A stretch of DNA of 64,000 bases from Ryuthela nishihirai. Its lineage: Eukaryota > Arthropoda > Arachnida > Araneae > Heptathelidae. Positions 10,089 through 20,718 of this stretch are shown piece by piece. Position 1 is the first letter of the stretch; each line of letters starts with the position of its first letter. Both the position numbers and the translations under genes were made by a program. The notes under the pieces were generated by a model, which had not been told where the DNA came from, made no database searches, and saw only the letters and a program-made list of their open reading frames with translations. The stretch covers positions 63,258,446-63,322,445 of the forward strand of contig JAWZYU010000013.1 of NCBI GenBank assembly GCA_038380435.1. Direction: 5' to 3'.

Positions 10089-11467
10089 CTACAAGATGAA
10101 CTAAACTATATAAATCTAACAGCATCTCAAGCAGGTTATACCCAAAATCAATTAAAAGATGGAGCAACAATGCAAAATGCATAGTTAACCGAGATTCCCA
10201 ACCCAGACCCAATCAACCCCGAATAATTTTGCTTACGCATTTCCATACGAAAAATATTTCCGATGCATTGGATCATACTTTGAGAAAACATGATTTAAAA
10301 TTACCTACAATAATAACGCACTCAATAAAAAACTTGGTAGTTAACAATAGGGATAAAAAACGGCCACGGGGGGTGTATATCAAATTACAATACCCGACCC
10401 ATTAAATATCCTTAAGGAAAAAAACAATTATATTGGTAAGACATTCCGACAATACAACGACAGGATGCAGGAACATCAGGGTGACATTCAGAAAAATAAG
10501 TATAACACAGCATTAGTCAAAATGGTTTTAGAAAAAAATCTACAAATTAACCAAATTAATTATAAACCCTTAGCTGTCCTGCAAACAAAATGCCAATTGC
10601 AATATGCAGAAAAACTGCTTATTCATGCTAACTGCGATCACGTGTGCAACACAGACATCCCGCCGCTACCAGCGGTATGGAACCTGTTATTACATCAGTG
10701 CGCAAGCGCAACGCACACATATGCTAATGACGTTGAAGCGAGACCAACTTAAATAGGCAAACCGAAATAACACCGCACCGAGCCTGAAGATGCTGTAGAT
10801 AGATACACAGTGAAAAGCATTGCTCAGAGTTACCTGGATGCAGGCTGGGCAATGTTTTAATGTCCCTTAATGTCTTTTAAACATCAACATGTATGTTTTC
10901 TTTAACATTTGGATAGCACAGTTGTAATTTTATTGCTAATGTATGTAAGAAGTGAAGCTTAAATAACATTGGATATTATCCACTTAAAAATGATAAATGG
11001 GACTGTATAAGGACGCACAACATGTGGATTTGTGCTTATGTATGCCCCGCAGATAACAACATCTCTTCACAACTAGTGTCAAAGTTCGCATAAGAAGCAC
11101 CCTGGAAGTCGGCAGAAGCACATCGTCTTTCGGCGAACAATATTATACAACCACTTTATCTGCTTAGGACTGGCAGTGTAAAAACATCAGACTGTGAGAC
11201 TGACATCATCGCATCTATAAATACCTATGATAAGCAATTGTGCCAACTCCCACAAAGTGGTAAATATCCTTTATCTACTTTAAGATCTATTGTAGCTTCA
11301 CATAACTTTATGATTACAATTATGGCTTTTAAATTACTGTAACATAATTACATCTTAGTAATTATGCTTCCAGCTTTGGTGGGAAATAATATGCGCTTCA
11401 CACACTTAGATTGTAATACACTGTGCTAACATATGTAACAGCTTAATCGTGATATAGTAAATTTTTT
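10089..11467 (+). mobile_element. PLE-1, 5'-truncated plus copy with endonuclease domain
   Basis: The sequence starts in the linker region of the same PLE family, at the stretch encoding LNYINLTASQAGYTQNQL in the minus copy. It runs through the endonuclease (10370-10752), then the hammerhead-like motif and the 3' non-coding region, and ends at the same base as the minus copy. The endonuclease reads RPRGVYIKLQYPTH, a stop, then ISLRKKNNYIGKTFRQYNDR, MQEHQGDIQKNKYNTAL and on to VEARPT. This copy keeps the GVY start that is disrupted in the other one. It supports the idea that the locus grew by two insertions or by template switching during one insertion. Confidence 0.85.
10780..10825 (+). ncRNA. 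Hammerhead ribozyme-like motif, PLE-1 plus copy
   Basis: GAGC, CTGAAGA, a stem-loop whose GCTGT pairs with ACAGT (one G-U), GAAA, AGCA, TT, GCTC. Helix I is kept exactly. Stem II differs from the other copy at several bases but still pairs, which hints at constraint on structure. Confidence 0.6.
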
Positions 11468-11639
11468 CTGTTTAATTTGGTATAATGTCATATTTCTGTT
11501 CACTAGTTACTTGGAAAAAACACTTTACACTTTGTGGGGGGGGGGGTAAAATTCAGTAGGCATGAGGATCATAAACACTGCAAATCACATTCATGCTTTC
11601 ATTTTTTTTTGGGGGGGGGGTCTTTATTATTATTTACGT
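11468..11639. other. Low-complexity spacer
   Basis: It contains a G run near 11535-11546 and a T run followed by a G run near 11602-11620. Nothing else seen. Confidence 0.6.
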
Positions 11640-11800
11640 AAATGTAAAATTTAATGTAAATGTTAATTATTTTTGTAAATGGTAGCTAGGAAGTCGCTGG
11701 AGAGCTGTGCACCAATCTCCTGTAATGACACAGTACCAGCCAGGCCTAACACCTAATGTCCAACCCCGTTTCAGAAGAGATACTCTCTTGTGGAAGGGAA

Positions 11801-12760
11801 TGGATCCAGTATCTCACTTCCTCCACCTGTGTGGAACTTCATGCTATCCTTGAAGCTGTACTCTACATCCTCAGCCTCAAGAGTTGAAACTTCATCATCT
11901 TCTGCGACTCCAAGATAGCCTTGGAAGCTCTCCAGAAGCGAGACAATAAAAGCTGCAACCCCTTGCTTATCCTGAAGATCATGGAGACATGCTCCACAGT
12001 CACTTTTGCAAGAATCACAGTTCATTTCCAGTGGATCCCTCCCCATGTACCTTCCCATGTGGTAGAGATACCTGGCAATGAGCTTGCTGATCTCACCGCA
12101 AAGGAGGTGCTTGAGAATCAGAGGCACGTATCTAATTACCCTCTCTTTCTCTCTCAGCAACTGATAGATGTTTGTCTCACAACAGATGAGCCAGTATCGT
12201 CTTTCCCAATGGCAGAGGGACTCCAGTTGTTCCTCATTCAGGTAAATGGTTGACCTTTCTCTCTCTGCTCCTAAACTCAGTAACCTCCTCAGATCTGAGG
12301 GACCCTCCTTCTCTTCCAAGTTGGTGTCATCTACAGCAACTCTACACTTCACACTCTTCGCAGAGCATACAGTCTTAACTGTGCCATATGCAACATACCT
12401 AAGACTACCTCAGTACTGCTCAACTACTCCCACTGCAATGCTGAAAAAGAAGCTTTGTTTCGGGAGCTTCATGCTATCGGGACCAAGGACTACTCCATCA
12501 CCTCCCTACTTGGTAACTACAATAACACGAAGTTGCAGCAAACATGCTTCCAACTGGTCAATGATTTCTTCCAGAACATTGACTTTTTCTGCAAGGTCTA
12601 ATGTCTCTTTTACTTTAATGATATTAGTATGGTTGGTAGTTTCACGAGATAACTGAGAGGTAGTATTCCCTTCTGCCTCTGCTGTCTTGTCCTCTTGTGA
12701 TTGGTGTACGGAGCCCCTTCATTGGTGGCTAATTTCACCATGATCTTACAAAACCTTGAA
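11801..12760 (+). pseudogene. Nested LINE 3' end: RNase H domain and C-terminal tail
   Basis: Plus-strand reading from about 11832 gives VELHAILEAVLYILSLKS, a stop, then NFIIFCDSKIALEALQKRDN. These are the RNase H segments with the catalytic Glu and Asp (FCDSK). Further on come HFQWIPPHVPSHVVEIPGN and ELADLTAKEVLE, the last catalytic block. After it, SLNCAICNIPKTTSVLLNYS and ITSLLGNYNN resemble the Cys-containing C-terminal tail of RNase H-bearing LINEs. A similar GAAGG-A-A-G short sequence lies on both sides and may be the target duplication. It interrupts the older LINE copy and has stops and frameshifts. The clade is uncertain (I-like is a guess). Confidence 0.75.
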
Positions 12761-13353
12761 GGAAACGGAAGCGAAGGGCTGCTAGATCAGTGTAGCCTAG
12801 TGATCTGGAAAATTATGGCTACTTTTCATTTTTTTTTCTACTCTGCTAAGGAGTGGTCAACAACACAGGGTCCTGGTGCTGACCACATAAACTTACAGAT
12901 CTGGAATAAGGCTCTGAGCTTGATTATGGATCCCGAATTTGCTGCACTGGTGAGTTTCTGTGGAGGGAAAATCTTCCACTGCATTTTCTGTTTGTCGTGG
13001 GTTGACAGCCCAAAGTAAATAGATTCACAGGATATGTTTTATCAACTGGTAGATAATCCTGAACAGAGGTCGTCGCAGGCACCTGAACTCTTGCTTCTAT
13101 AGGCTTTGTCAAATTCTACATTGAAGGAAGTCTTCCAGTGTAGATGGCTTCAGCCTTTAATAGTAGGGGAATGGGTCTTTGCCCCATGCCTGCGATTAAG
13201 GGGGTTGTTTTATTTTGTCAGCATTCCCTCTCTCTCAATAAACATAGTTTCTTTAAACATCTCACTAACCATTTCCTCTCCACAGATAGTTGGAATGTAA
13301 AGACTGTGCACAAAGATTATTCTCTTGATGCCCTCACACAGGAATTTTGCCAT

Positions 13354-13423
13354 GCAAGAGACCAGATGGACAGATACAGGTCAGATTCTTAATCTGCCTG
13401 TATCTGTCCATCTGGTCTCTTGC
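13354..13423. repeat. 27 bp-arm perfect hairpin in LINE copy A
   Basis: Arms 13354-13380 and 13397-13423 are exact inverted complements; a further 6 bp inside them pair around CTT. The LINE copy at about 29950-30030 carries only the left arm, so the right arm is a local inverted insertion. Confidence 0.92.
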
Positions 13424-13680
13424 AATCATTTAATCTTAAATTTCTCTTTTCAGAGAGGGAAGAAAAAAAGCATCTAAAAGGCATAGTTTTGCTTCTCAGC
13501 AGACACGTTAGTGATGCTCTTCTAGGATATGAGTGTATTAATGAAAGGTTTCTTACAGAAAAAATTTCAGACAAGCATTAAAGACTTCAATGTTATCTGC
13601 TATTATATCCACTGAGGATGAGGATAGATTTTACAGACAACTTCGAGGGAACCTTCTCTGAGCCCTTTAGGGACCTTGTA

Positions 13681-14211
13681 ACCTGAACATTTAGCTCATT
13701 GTGTGAAAAACAGTGCCACTCTCTTTCTCTCTATGGAGAAAGCCAGATGTCACATGTCTGTGATGTTCGAAAAAGGCTCAGCAATCCCGTGAGCTTTCAT
13801 CTCACTTGTTCTTGCTGGCAGCAGTGTAGTGCTGTAGTGGCATTTTTGAATTTTTTAACTTTTGTAGTAGATTACATTACACATTTTTGAGGTGAATACA
13901 ACATGAATTATTTTTTAAAGTGTTTAACGTCCTCAGGTGTAATCAGTAATATGATTTGTAGATAATTTGTACACATACTTTTTTCTGTTAGCCACTTTGT
14001 GATAGTTCTTTGTTAGGTCTAACCACCATGACTCGACTTGGATGTACTGTGTGCTTGGTTGCAACAACAACTACTGCTCGGCTGTGAAAAATATTAAGGA
14101 AGTATTTTGTGCGAAGTGATGTTTTGTGAAAATCATTTTGATCAGAATTTCATCATCACTGTCAAGAACTCCCAAGGTAATTGGAATTTTGAAAATTTTA
14201 ATAGGTAGGTG
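13681..14211. other. wapl intron, no feature recognised
   Basis: AT-rich sequence without supported genes. A few short open frames have no recognisable content. Confidence 0.5.
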
Positions 14212-14690
14212 ATTTGATTTTACAGTTGAAATCTCAGTGATATCTGAATGATAAAATTATTTGGTTTACAGTTGAAATTTGCTGATTATTTTAGTGCTAA
14301 AATGATTTGGTTTATAGTTGACCTTTCACTGATATATAAGTGGTAAAGTAATTTAGTTTAAAATTGACATTCACTGAGATTTTGCTGATATTTTAGTGGT
14401 AAAATGGTTTGGTTTTGCAGTTCATATTTCGCTAATATTTTAGTAATAAAATTATTTGGTTAATAGTTAACATTTCGCTGATATTTAATTGGTAAAATGA
14501 TTTGGTTTAATAGTTAACATTCTGCTGATATTTAATTGGTAAAATGAATTGGTTTATAGTTCATATTTTGCTGACATTTAAATGGTAACTTAAATTTGAC
14601 ATTCACTGATAATTTAGTGTTACATTGATTTAGATTAGAGCTCACATACCACTGATATTTCAGTGATAAAGTAATTAGACTTTATAGTCA
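14212..14690. repeat. Diverged tandem repeat, about 55-62 bp units, about eight units
   Basis: The motif GCTGATATTTTAGTGGTAAA, then ATGATTTGGTTTATAGTT, then a CATTTC-like block recurs about eight times with substitutions and small indels. This looks like an old minisatellite. Confidence 0.8.
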
Positions 14691-15171
14691 TTACATTTGA
14701 ACTATGTCATTGCATTTTGAATGAAAATGATTTCTTTCAAGCTGGCATTTCATTAATATCTAGAGTGAGAATGTATATGCCATTAAATGTGATTGAAATA
14801 TTAAGAATAGTTGGTTTTTTTAGCTTAATTTGGAAAGTGTTACTAAAAACTTAAATTTATATGAGGGATAAACAGTCTAATTATGACAAGGCAAAGATGT
14901 CAAATACTGACATGTTTTGTGCCATAGTGACACTATTATAATATTTATCGATGCAATAAAGAGATGACACTTGAAAAATAGAGCAAGGAAATACTTTTGA
15001 AACTGGTAATAGAATTGTGTTAGTAAATAACTACAAAAGGAGAGCACTAACAGAATGACACAATGAGTTAATTTAGCACCCTTTAGTAATGTTAAGCAAG
15101 TTGATAAGACACTCAACATGCAAACCAGGATTTTGTACAGAGACAAAATATATTGCATAGGGAATACATAC
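14691..15171. other. wapl intron, no feature recognised
   Basis: No gene, repeat or element recognised between the minisatellite and the exon donor site. Confidence 0.5.
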
Positions 15172-15287
15172 CAGTACTAGAAGGTCAAATCTTTTTTCTG
15201 AAGATACAGCTCTAGGCACCTGCAGTATACATATAAATACATGCTCCATAAGCCCTTCTTCTGATCCCACTTGCGAACTTCCCAGAG
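15172..15287 (-). CDS. wapl: wapl internal exon
   Basis: This minus-strand exon of 116 bp encodes LGSSQVGSEEGLMEHVFICI, then LQVPRAVSSEKRFDLLVL. Human WAPL has the closely similar order of a Gly-Ser stretch, a C-LQVPKYLP block and an RFD--VL block directly before LGLLINLVEY. The acceptor is TCTGCTAG and the donor GTATGTATT. It enters with one base of a split codon from the exon at 32922-33085 and leaves in phase 0, which fits the exon at 1933-2067. WAPL's C-terminal helical domain contacts cohesin, and this exon is in its middle. The reading frame is clean. Confidence 0.88.
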
Positions 15288-18200
15288 CTAGCAGATGAAA
15301 ACAATGTTTATTATTTAATTTACATTCATTTTAACCAGTTTTTTCTCATAAATAAAAGCTTAATTTGAGATAAAAGATTCTTATAAACTTTAAATTTTAA
15401 AAGTAAATTGGTGTACAATAACAATTAACTTTTTTTAATGCATACATTTAAGATGAAGAAAAAAATCAGTTTTCTTAAACAAATCACACCCAAAATTCTT
15501 GTCACTGGCTGGAATTTGAGACCCAAAGCTTCAGTATTGCCATTAAAATAGTATTATTATACCAGAAAAACAATATATATATATATCTACAATTATTAAA
15601 GTACCACTAGGAAACAATGTTGAGGGAGGAGAGAAGAAATACAAATGTTCTGCAGAATAAAATTTTTACTTCAAACACAATATGAATTTGTTGCAACTGG
15701 TGAAGCATTAAACTGATCAGCAAAATATTTCCACATAAATATTAAAACTGTCCAACCCAAAGAAGAATGGAAGGACACTGGTATGAACTTTGCTGCAAAT
15801 ATCAAACAACTACAAAATAAAGGAAATGCTAAATTACTCTGGATTTCTTTATGTTACGGGAAGCAGAAACAAAGTAGCAAAAATGTGCAGAAATTTGTGG
15901 GACATTTGTTTGTAAAATATTTGTACAAATAGAAATTTGTTTGACAATCTTTTGTTGAGATATTGAGTATTGAGAAAGAGTGAGAGATGCTAGGGGGCAT
16001 TCTCCTCAATTTGGTTAACATTGTCTGCAGTGGAATTGTATTTATTCTTGTGCTTGTGTCTCTGCATAATAAATAACATTTAATTTTTTTTTATTTTAGA
16101 ATTTGTGAAGACAGTTACTTGTGTATAAAAAAATAAACAGTGCAAAAATAAAATTTTCTCTGTAAGTTAAAATTTTTCAAAAAAAATACATTTTGTACAT
16201 GACATTTACCTACTGTAAATAATGAAGTGCATAAGCTGATATACAATGTAATCAGGCCAGTAATGGCACACAAATAGAAGAAAATCAATCAATCAATCAA
16301 TTTTTATTTCATCATCATATACAATTTATAAATAGAAAAATATGAGTGAACCCAAAAACCACATGGTTTGTCTGGGACACTAAGGGAAATTAATACAGAA
16401 ATCAATAACGACTTACTCACTACAAAGATTACAAACAATGTGTGTCATTTTCACTCAACAAAATAAGATGCTGAAAATATCCATGATGCACACCATTATT
16501 ATTGGTGGGTGCATTGCTGAATGTTATTCATGCTTTAAGTGTGAACTGTTTCAACAGATACAATGAGAAGGACAACAAGAAATATTAGAACCATGCACAA
16601 TGATAGTCCAACTCTGTAAACATAGCTTGTTTTTCTGTTCACCATTTAAAACAGTGAACAGTTTTTATTGTTTGATTCTGGACCTGTGGAAGACAGAATG
16701 ATATTTTACATCAGCAGAAATCTGCTGCTCCAATCAAGATATAAATCCTGATATGCAGATGGTACCTTCAAAAACCATTCCTCTTCTCTTTGAGCAGCTC
16801 TGCACTATACATGGTTTACACGGATTCTGCTAATGTATTTTTATAAATATAAAATCAAATAATTCTTAATTTTTTGTTAATTAAAAGTAATTTTTATAAA
16901 TATAAAATATAATAGCAACAATTATTATGCCCCTTTCTCCGGTGATATTTGTGCCACACTTGGATCACTGGCAGTGGTCACCTTATATGCAGATGGCAAA
17001 GGGTGCTAACCACAGCCAACTCAATTGCATCCTTAGGTTTTTGATATTAACAAAACTTAACCACTAATAATTAATAATCAATAGATAGGCACCAGATTTT
17101 TTTTAGAAAGAAGCACTTGGATTGCCAGTAGTAGCAACTTGTCATGCAGTACACTGCTTTCTGCAGCCAAGTCATTGCATCCACACTTTTTTTATATTAA
17201 CAAATGTTAACCTAAAAATTAATAACTAACAATCAATATATAAATATCATTAATTAATTAATAATCAACCAAGAGTTGACTTATAATCAACTTATTGTCT
17301 GAGCAGCATTTGCATGGAGCTCAGACAATAAACAATCTAAATACATATATCTTTGTGATAAGCTGCTGTGTTGACATCAGTCAACAAATGACAAGTGAAA
17401 TGCAATAGGAAGATGATAAATAACATAAAAACAGTTAACATAAAGTACATAATTGATTATAATTAAAAGTATACGGAATAAAGCAAAATGTCACACACAC
17501 ACACATCCTTTAAGTTTCATTTAGATGTCCTTATTTTTTGCTCAGTCCCTTAAGTATTGCAGACCTAGTCTTTTTTTTTTAAGGAAGTCAACATCAAATT
17601 TTTGCTGAAACCGAATTATTGTAATGTTAAGTTGCAATGTTACTTTTTTGACACTAAGAGGGCTTGAATAGTTGAGTTTGACATCAATTCCTGAAAGTCA
17701 GCTTTGTTATATCATATTTGGCTAAACACTTGTTAACGCGATGCATTACTGTGATTAAGAGTGAAAATACACAACACAAACTTAGCTAATCGAGCATAAC
17801 TGAAGTTGCCAACTGAACAATAAAATTTGTTCTGTTGCTCCTCACTTTAAGCAAATTTGGAAATGTCACAGCAAATAGATTGCTGGCATGATTGGCAGCT
17901 GATAACGAGATGCCGTACTCCAACAACAAAAATGTTGTATATAAGACCTTGGCATTAATTTGCCGATTGTCGTCATATTTTAAAAACTGACCCAACTTAT
18001 GCAGATTTTTAACCTCAGTGAATTTAAAATGTTTTTCACCATCTTATTATGCAGTAAATTATCTCTCTGGCCTCCATGCCCGACACTAATACCACAATTA
18101 CAGAATTTGCAAAAAGCAAAAATTTCCCCTTTATAAAATGATTTCACAAATTCAAATTCCTGAAATACTTTGCCAAATATTTATGATTGTGAGAACATTT

Positions 18201-19139
18201 AGGAGACATAGTAAAAAATTTTACACAAAACTAGTAATGAAATTGTTTACACACAACAGTAAAATGACAAAGTGAAGAGGTAGCAACAGAGACAGTACTG
18301 TTAGAGTGCTGAAACAAAACTAAAGAGAAAAGTTTTGATCAGCCAATCAAAAGGTCATAACAGTAGCCAAGCTCTCTAGTAAAAGAAAAGTTTTAATCCC
18401 TTATGAACTCATTAGTACAACCCAGATAACAATAGAAATGCATGAGACTCATTCAAGTTGCAATGTCAATCATGGCCCACAGATCAGGGAAGTTCTCTAA
18501 TCTGTATTCTCTCCTTAACTTTGAAGTTTCCAATTAGCATTTAGTTGGCCATAGACAGGAGAGTTGGATATAGGTTCAATAAACAGGTATAGACTTTGCC
18601 ATGTGTTCTGTCTGGAAATGGTCAGCTGAAACTCGTAGATTTCCTCTAATTGATGTGCAGGTGAGCCCCACAAGAGAGCACAGATTAGGGAGTGGGAACA
18701 TGGCAGAACCTTTAGTACAGTAAAAGAGCTAAATCACAAACAATTATTCCCTTTCATTAACATTCTGCTTTAGAGAAAAGGGCAAAAATACTGTGAAACT
18801 TGGTAGCATATTTTCATAATATTAAAACTGAAAATGCCCTAAAAGTTGCATATTCAATGACCAATTCAGATTCATAGTTTAAACACAGGTTTTATCAGAT
18901 TACTTATACAATATAGTTTCACTCTTATCCTGTACAGACTACAGTTCAAATAATGTTAGAGTTCATAAAGAATTTGCTGACTTCAAGCATCTGTTGCTTC
19001 GCTTACTCCAATGGCATCTGGTGCAGTCAGGCTCCGTCGTCAGCTTTCCCACTGTTTGTTACCAATGCTTTGTTGTTGAGGTAGGTTTTCTGCATGCACT
19101 TCTCATTCACCATGCAGTTCACTAAATCTTATATTGTGC
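15288..19139. other. wapl intron, mostly unassigned
   Basis: AT-rich sequence with a few short microsatellites (AT near 15575-15586, AC near 17493-17504). Apart from a possible retroposon tail at 16284 I recognise no element or gene. Confidence 0.45.
16284..16410 (-). mobile_element. Possible retroposon 3' end with (ATTG)n tail
   Basis: On the minus strand the sequence ends in AAATAAAAATTGATTGATTG. Tails of this tetranucleotide type are typical of some LINEs and the SINEs they mobilise. The body is not recognised and its 5' end is undefined. Confidence 0.35.
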
Positions 19140-20015
19140 TGTAGAGATGCACTGATGATCTCACATATTATTTAAAGTTAGTTCAGGTCCCTTACCAGTT
19201 TCGATGATTTTTTTTGTCATCAACTTCAGAGGATGTTACGTCTTCTTCTGGGCATGTTGTAGGGTTATAGTAATTGTTTTTTTGGAATGTTGATTGTGTG
19301 GTTGATTTGCTTGTGGTGGGTATGCTTTTTTATTGCTGGAGTATCTAAATATGAGAACAAAAAAGAAACCACATATATAATGGCACAGGATGCCAACTAC
19401 CCTCACAAGCTAATTAGAAAAATAAAAGTTGAGGCAAAAAGCATCACAAAATGTGACAGCCAACCCAGCAAAAGAACATAAAGGGAATTATAAATACACC
19501 ATGAGCATATCACCCATAATATGGCTAGAAAGATCACTGAACTGAATTATGAAACCCCACAATTGCATAGTACCCACTGCAACAGCATTAATAGAAAGAA
19601 GTATAAAGACAGAGATGAAAAAGAAAACATGGCAGAAGTGTACAGAATACTTGTCATAAATCAACAAAACCGACACATCATACTAGGGTAAAACTAAAAA
19701 AAATTGTATAAAATTAGATTTAAAGAGCACCAACAAGATATTAATATAAAAGTTCAAATATAAAAGAGAAACAACGGTATTAGCCAGATATGCATAAAAT
19801 CCAAATATAATACTGAAATTCAATCAAGTACAAATCAATACTAGCAAGCCCCAAAACGAAATATCAAATCTAGCCAAAATGTATGCAATACATAGAAATA
19901 GAAAAACCCATTGCAACACCAATATAGTGATTCATCACACCCATGGAAACTGCTCGTGGATGAAAAAGAGGATAGGAATACAAACAAATGGAAGGAAGCA
20001 ATCCTTACTATTAGA
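19140..20015 (+). mobile_element. Second Penelope-like element (PLE-2), left part
   Basis: The segment 19160-19260 is an inverted copy of 25690-25775, the 3' terminal region of the same element to the right of the LTR insertion. The plus strand from about 19740 to 20015 then reads as a decayed C-terminal region with patches such as VIHHTHGNCSWMKKRIGIQ and ends abruptly where the LTR element begins. The shared ends, inverted arrangement and hammerhead-like motif point to a Penelope-like element. RT and GIY-YIG motifs were not found, so the call rests on structure. Confidence 0.5.
19189..19233 (-). ncRNA. Hammerhead-like variant, PLE-2 left end
   Basis: Minus strand: TCCT, CTGAAGT, a stem-loop in which GATGA pairs with TCATC, GAAA, CTGG, TA, AGGG. 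Layout and helices match the hammerhead, but the last core base is T where the consensus needs A. It may be inactive or use another base. Confidence 0.4.
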
Positions 20016-20019
20016 ATGC

Positions 20020-20704
20020 TGTAACGCTCCAAACAAATGCAAAATACTTGAAGTTTTATGCTCCGGATAGCTTAGACGGGCGCCAGGCAATAATTAACAA
20101 ATTGTCAAAAGTAGAATAAGTCGATAATAAGTTGATTTAGGGTTCAAATACCAGCGAGCGTTTATGAGTAAGAATCAAAATGATTGTCAAGTAATATAAA
20201 AAAAATCCTTAATTCGCGTTGCGCAAGAGAAAAAACTATACAGACTCAAAAGGTTTATAACAAAACAGATTTATTTCCAAAATAATTCAACTCACCAAGA
20301 CATCAATGAAATAAACACAACTCCTGTGCTACACGCACTGTGCTTGGTGCTACGCACCTTGTGCACTCACTTGTGCTACTCCTTCTACTTCTGCTCTGCT
20401 TACTCTACCTTAGTGACTCGCAGGCCACCGGTTTTTGACAATGAGCCAGCGCATGCCGGGGAAGACATTTGCATACTATGACGAACGACACAAGCTATGA
20501 CGCAAGAGGGGGCGTGTCCTTTGCACGCACTTTAACGGTACAGTCGGAAGATCGGAGTTGCGGCGCATGCGCAACTCCTAGAATCTCTTGGATGTGAGCG
20601 CTGTGATGCCAAAAAGGAAATAAAAAATCCCCAAAATGATAAATATAACGTAAATTAAACAAAACTGGTTAAGGTAAAGTAAAAGTGAACGATGGGGCAT
20701 CACA
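20020..20704 (-). repeat. Left (3') LTR
   Basis: On the plus strand it begins TGTAACGCTCC and ends GGGGCATCACA, giving TGT...ACA ends. In sense orientation it carries AATAAA, a polyadenylation signal, at the complement of the stretch near 20270. A GCGCATGCGC palindrome lies at about 20563-20572. Confidence 0.9.
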
Positions 20705-20718
20705 ACTCCCCCTTCCAA
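20705..20718 (-). promoter_or_regulatory. Polypurine tract
   Basis: In sense orientation the bases directly before the 3' LTR read GGAAGGGGGAGT, a purine run placed where plus-strand DNA synthesis is primed. Confidence 0.75.

Larger units (their letters stand above)
11640..13680 (+). mobile_element. APE-type LINE, 5' region and start of endonuclease (copy A)
   Basis: This plus-strand segment is homologous to 29690-30720 (inverted) and to 48850-51300. It starts with a GAGAGCTGTGCACCAATC leader. The end (about 13285-13680) encodes a degraded start of an apurinic endonuclease-like domain: WNVKTVHKDYSLDALTQEF. No RT follows. A segment at 11801-12760 is absent from the sister copies and is a nested insertion. 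A 38 bp inverted duplication at 13385-13423 is also absent from the copy at 29.9 kb. Confidence 0.7.

Noticed and set aside
11771..12352. 193-codon minus-strand frame, the longest in its neighbourhood
   Set aside because: The opposite strand encodes clear RNase H motifs over the same bases, so this is an antisense shadow.
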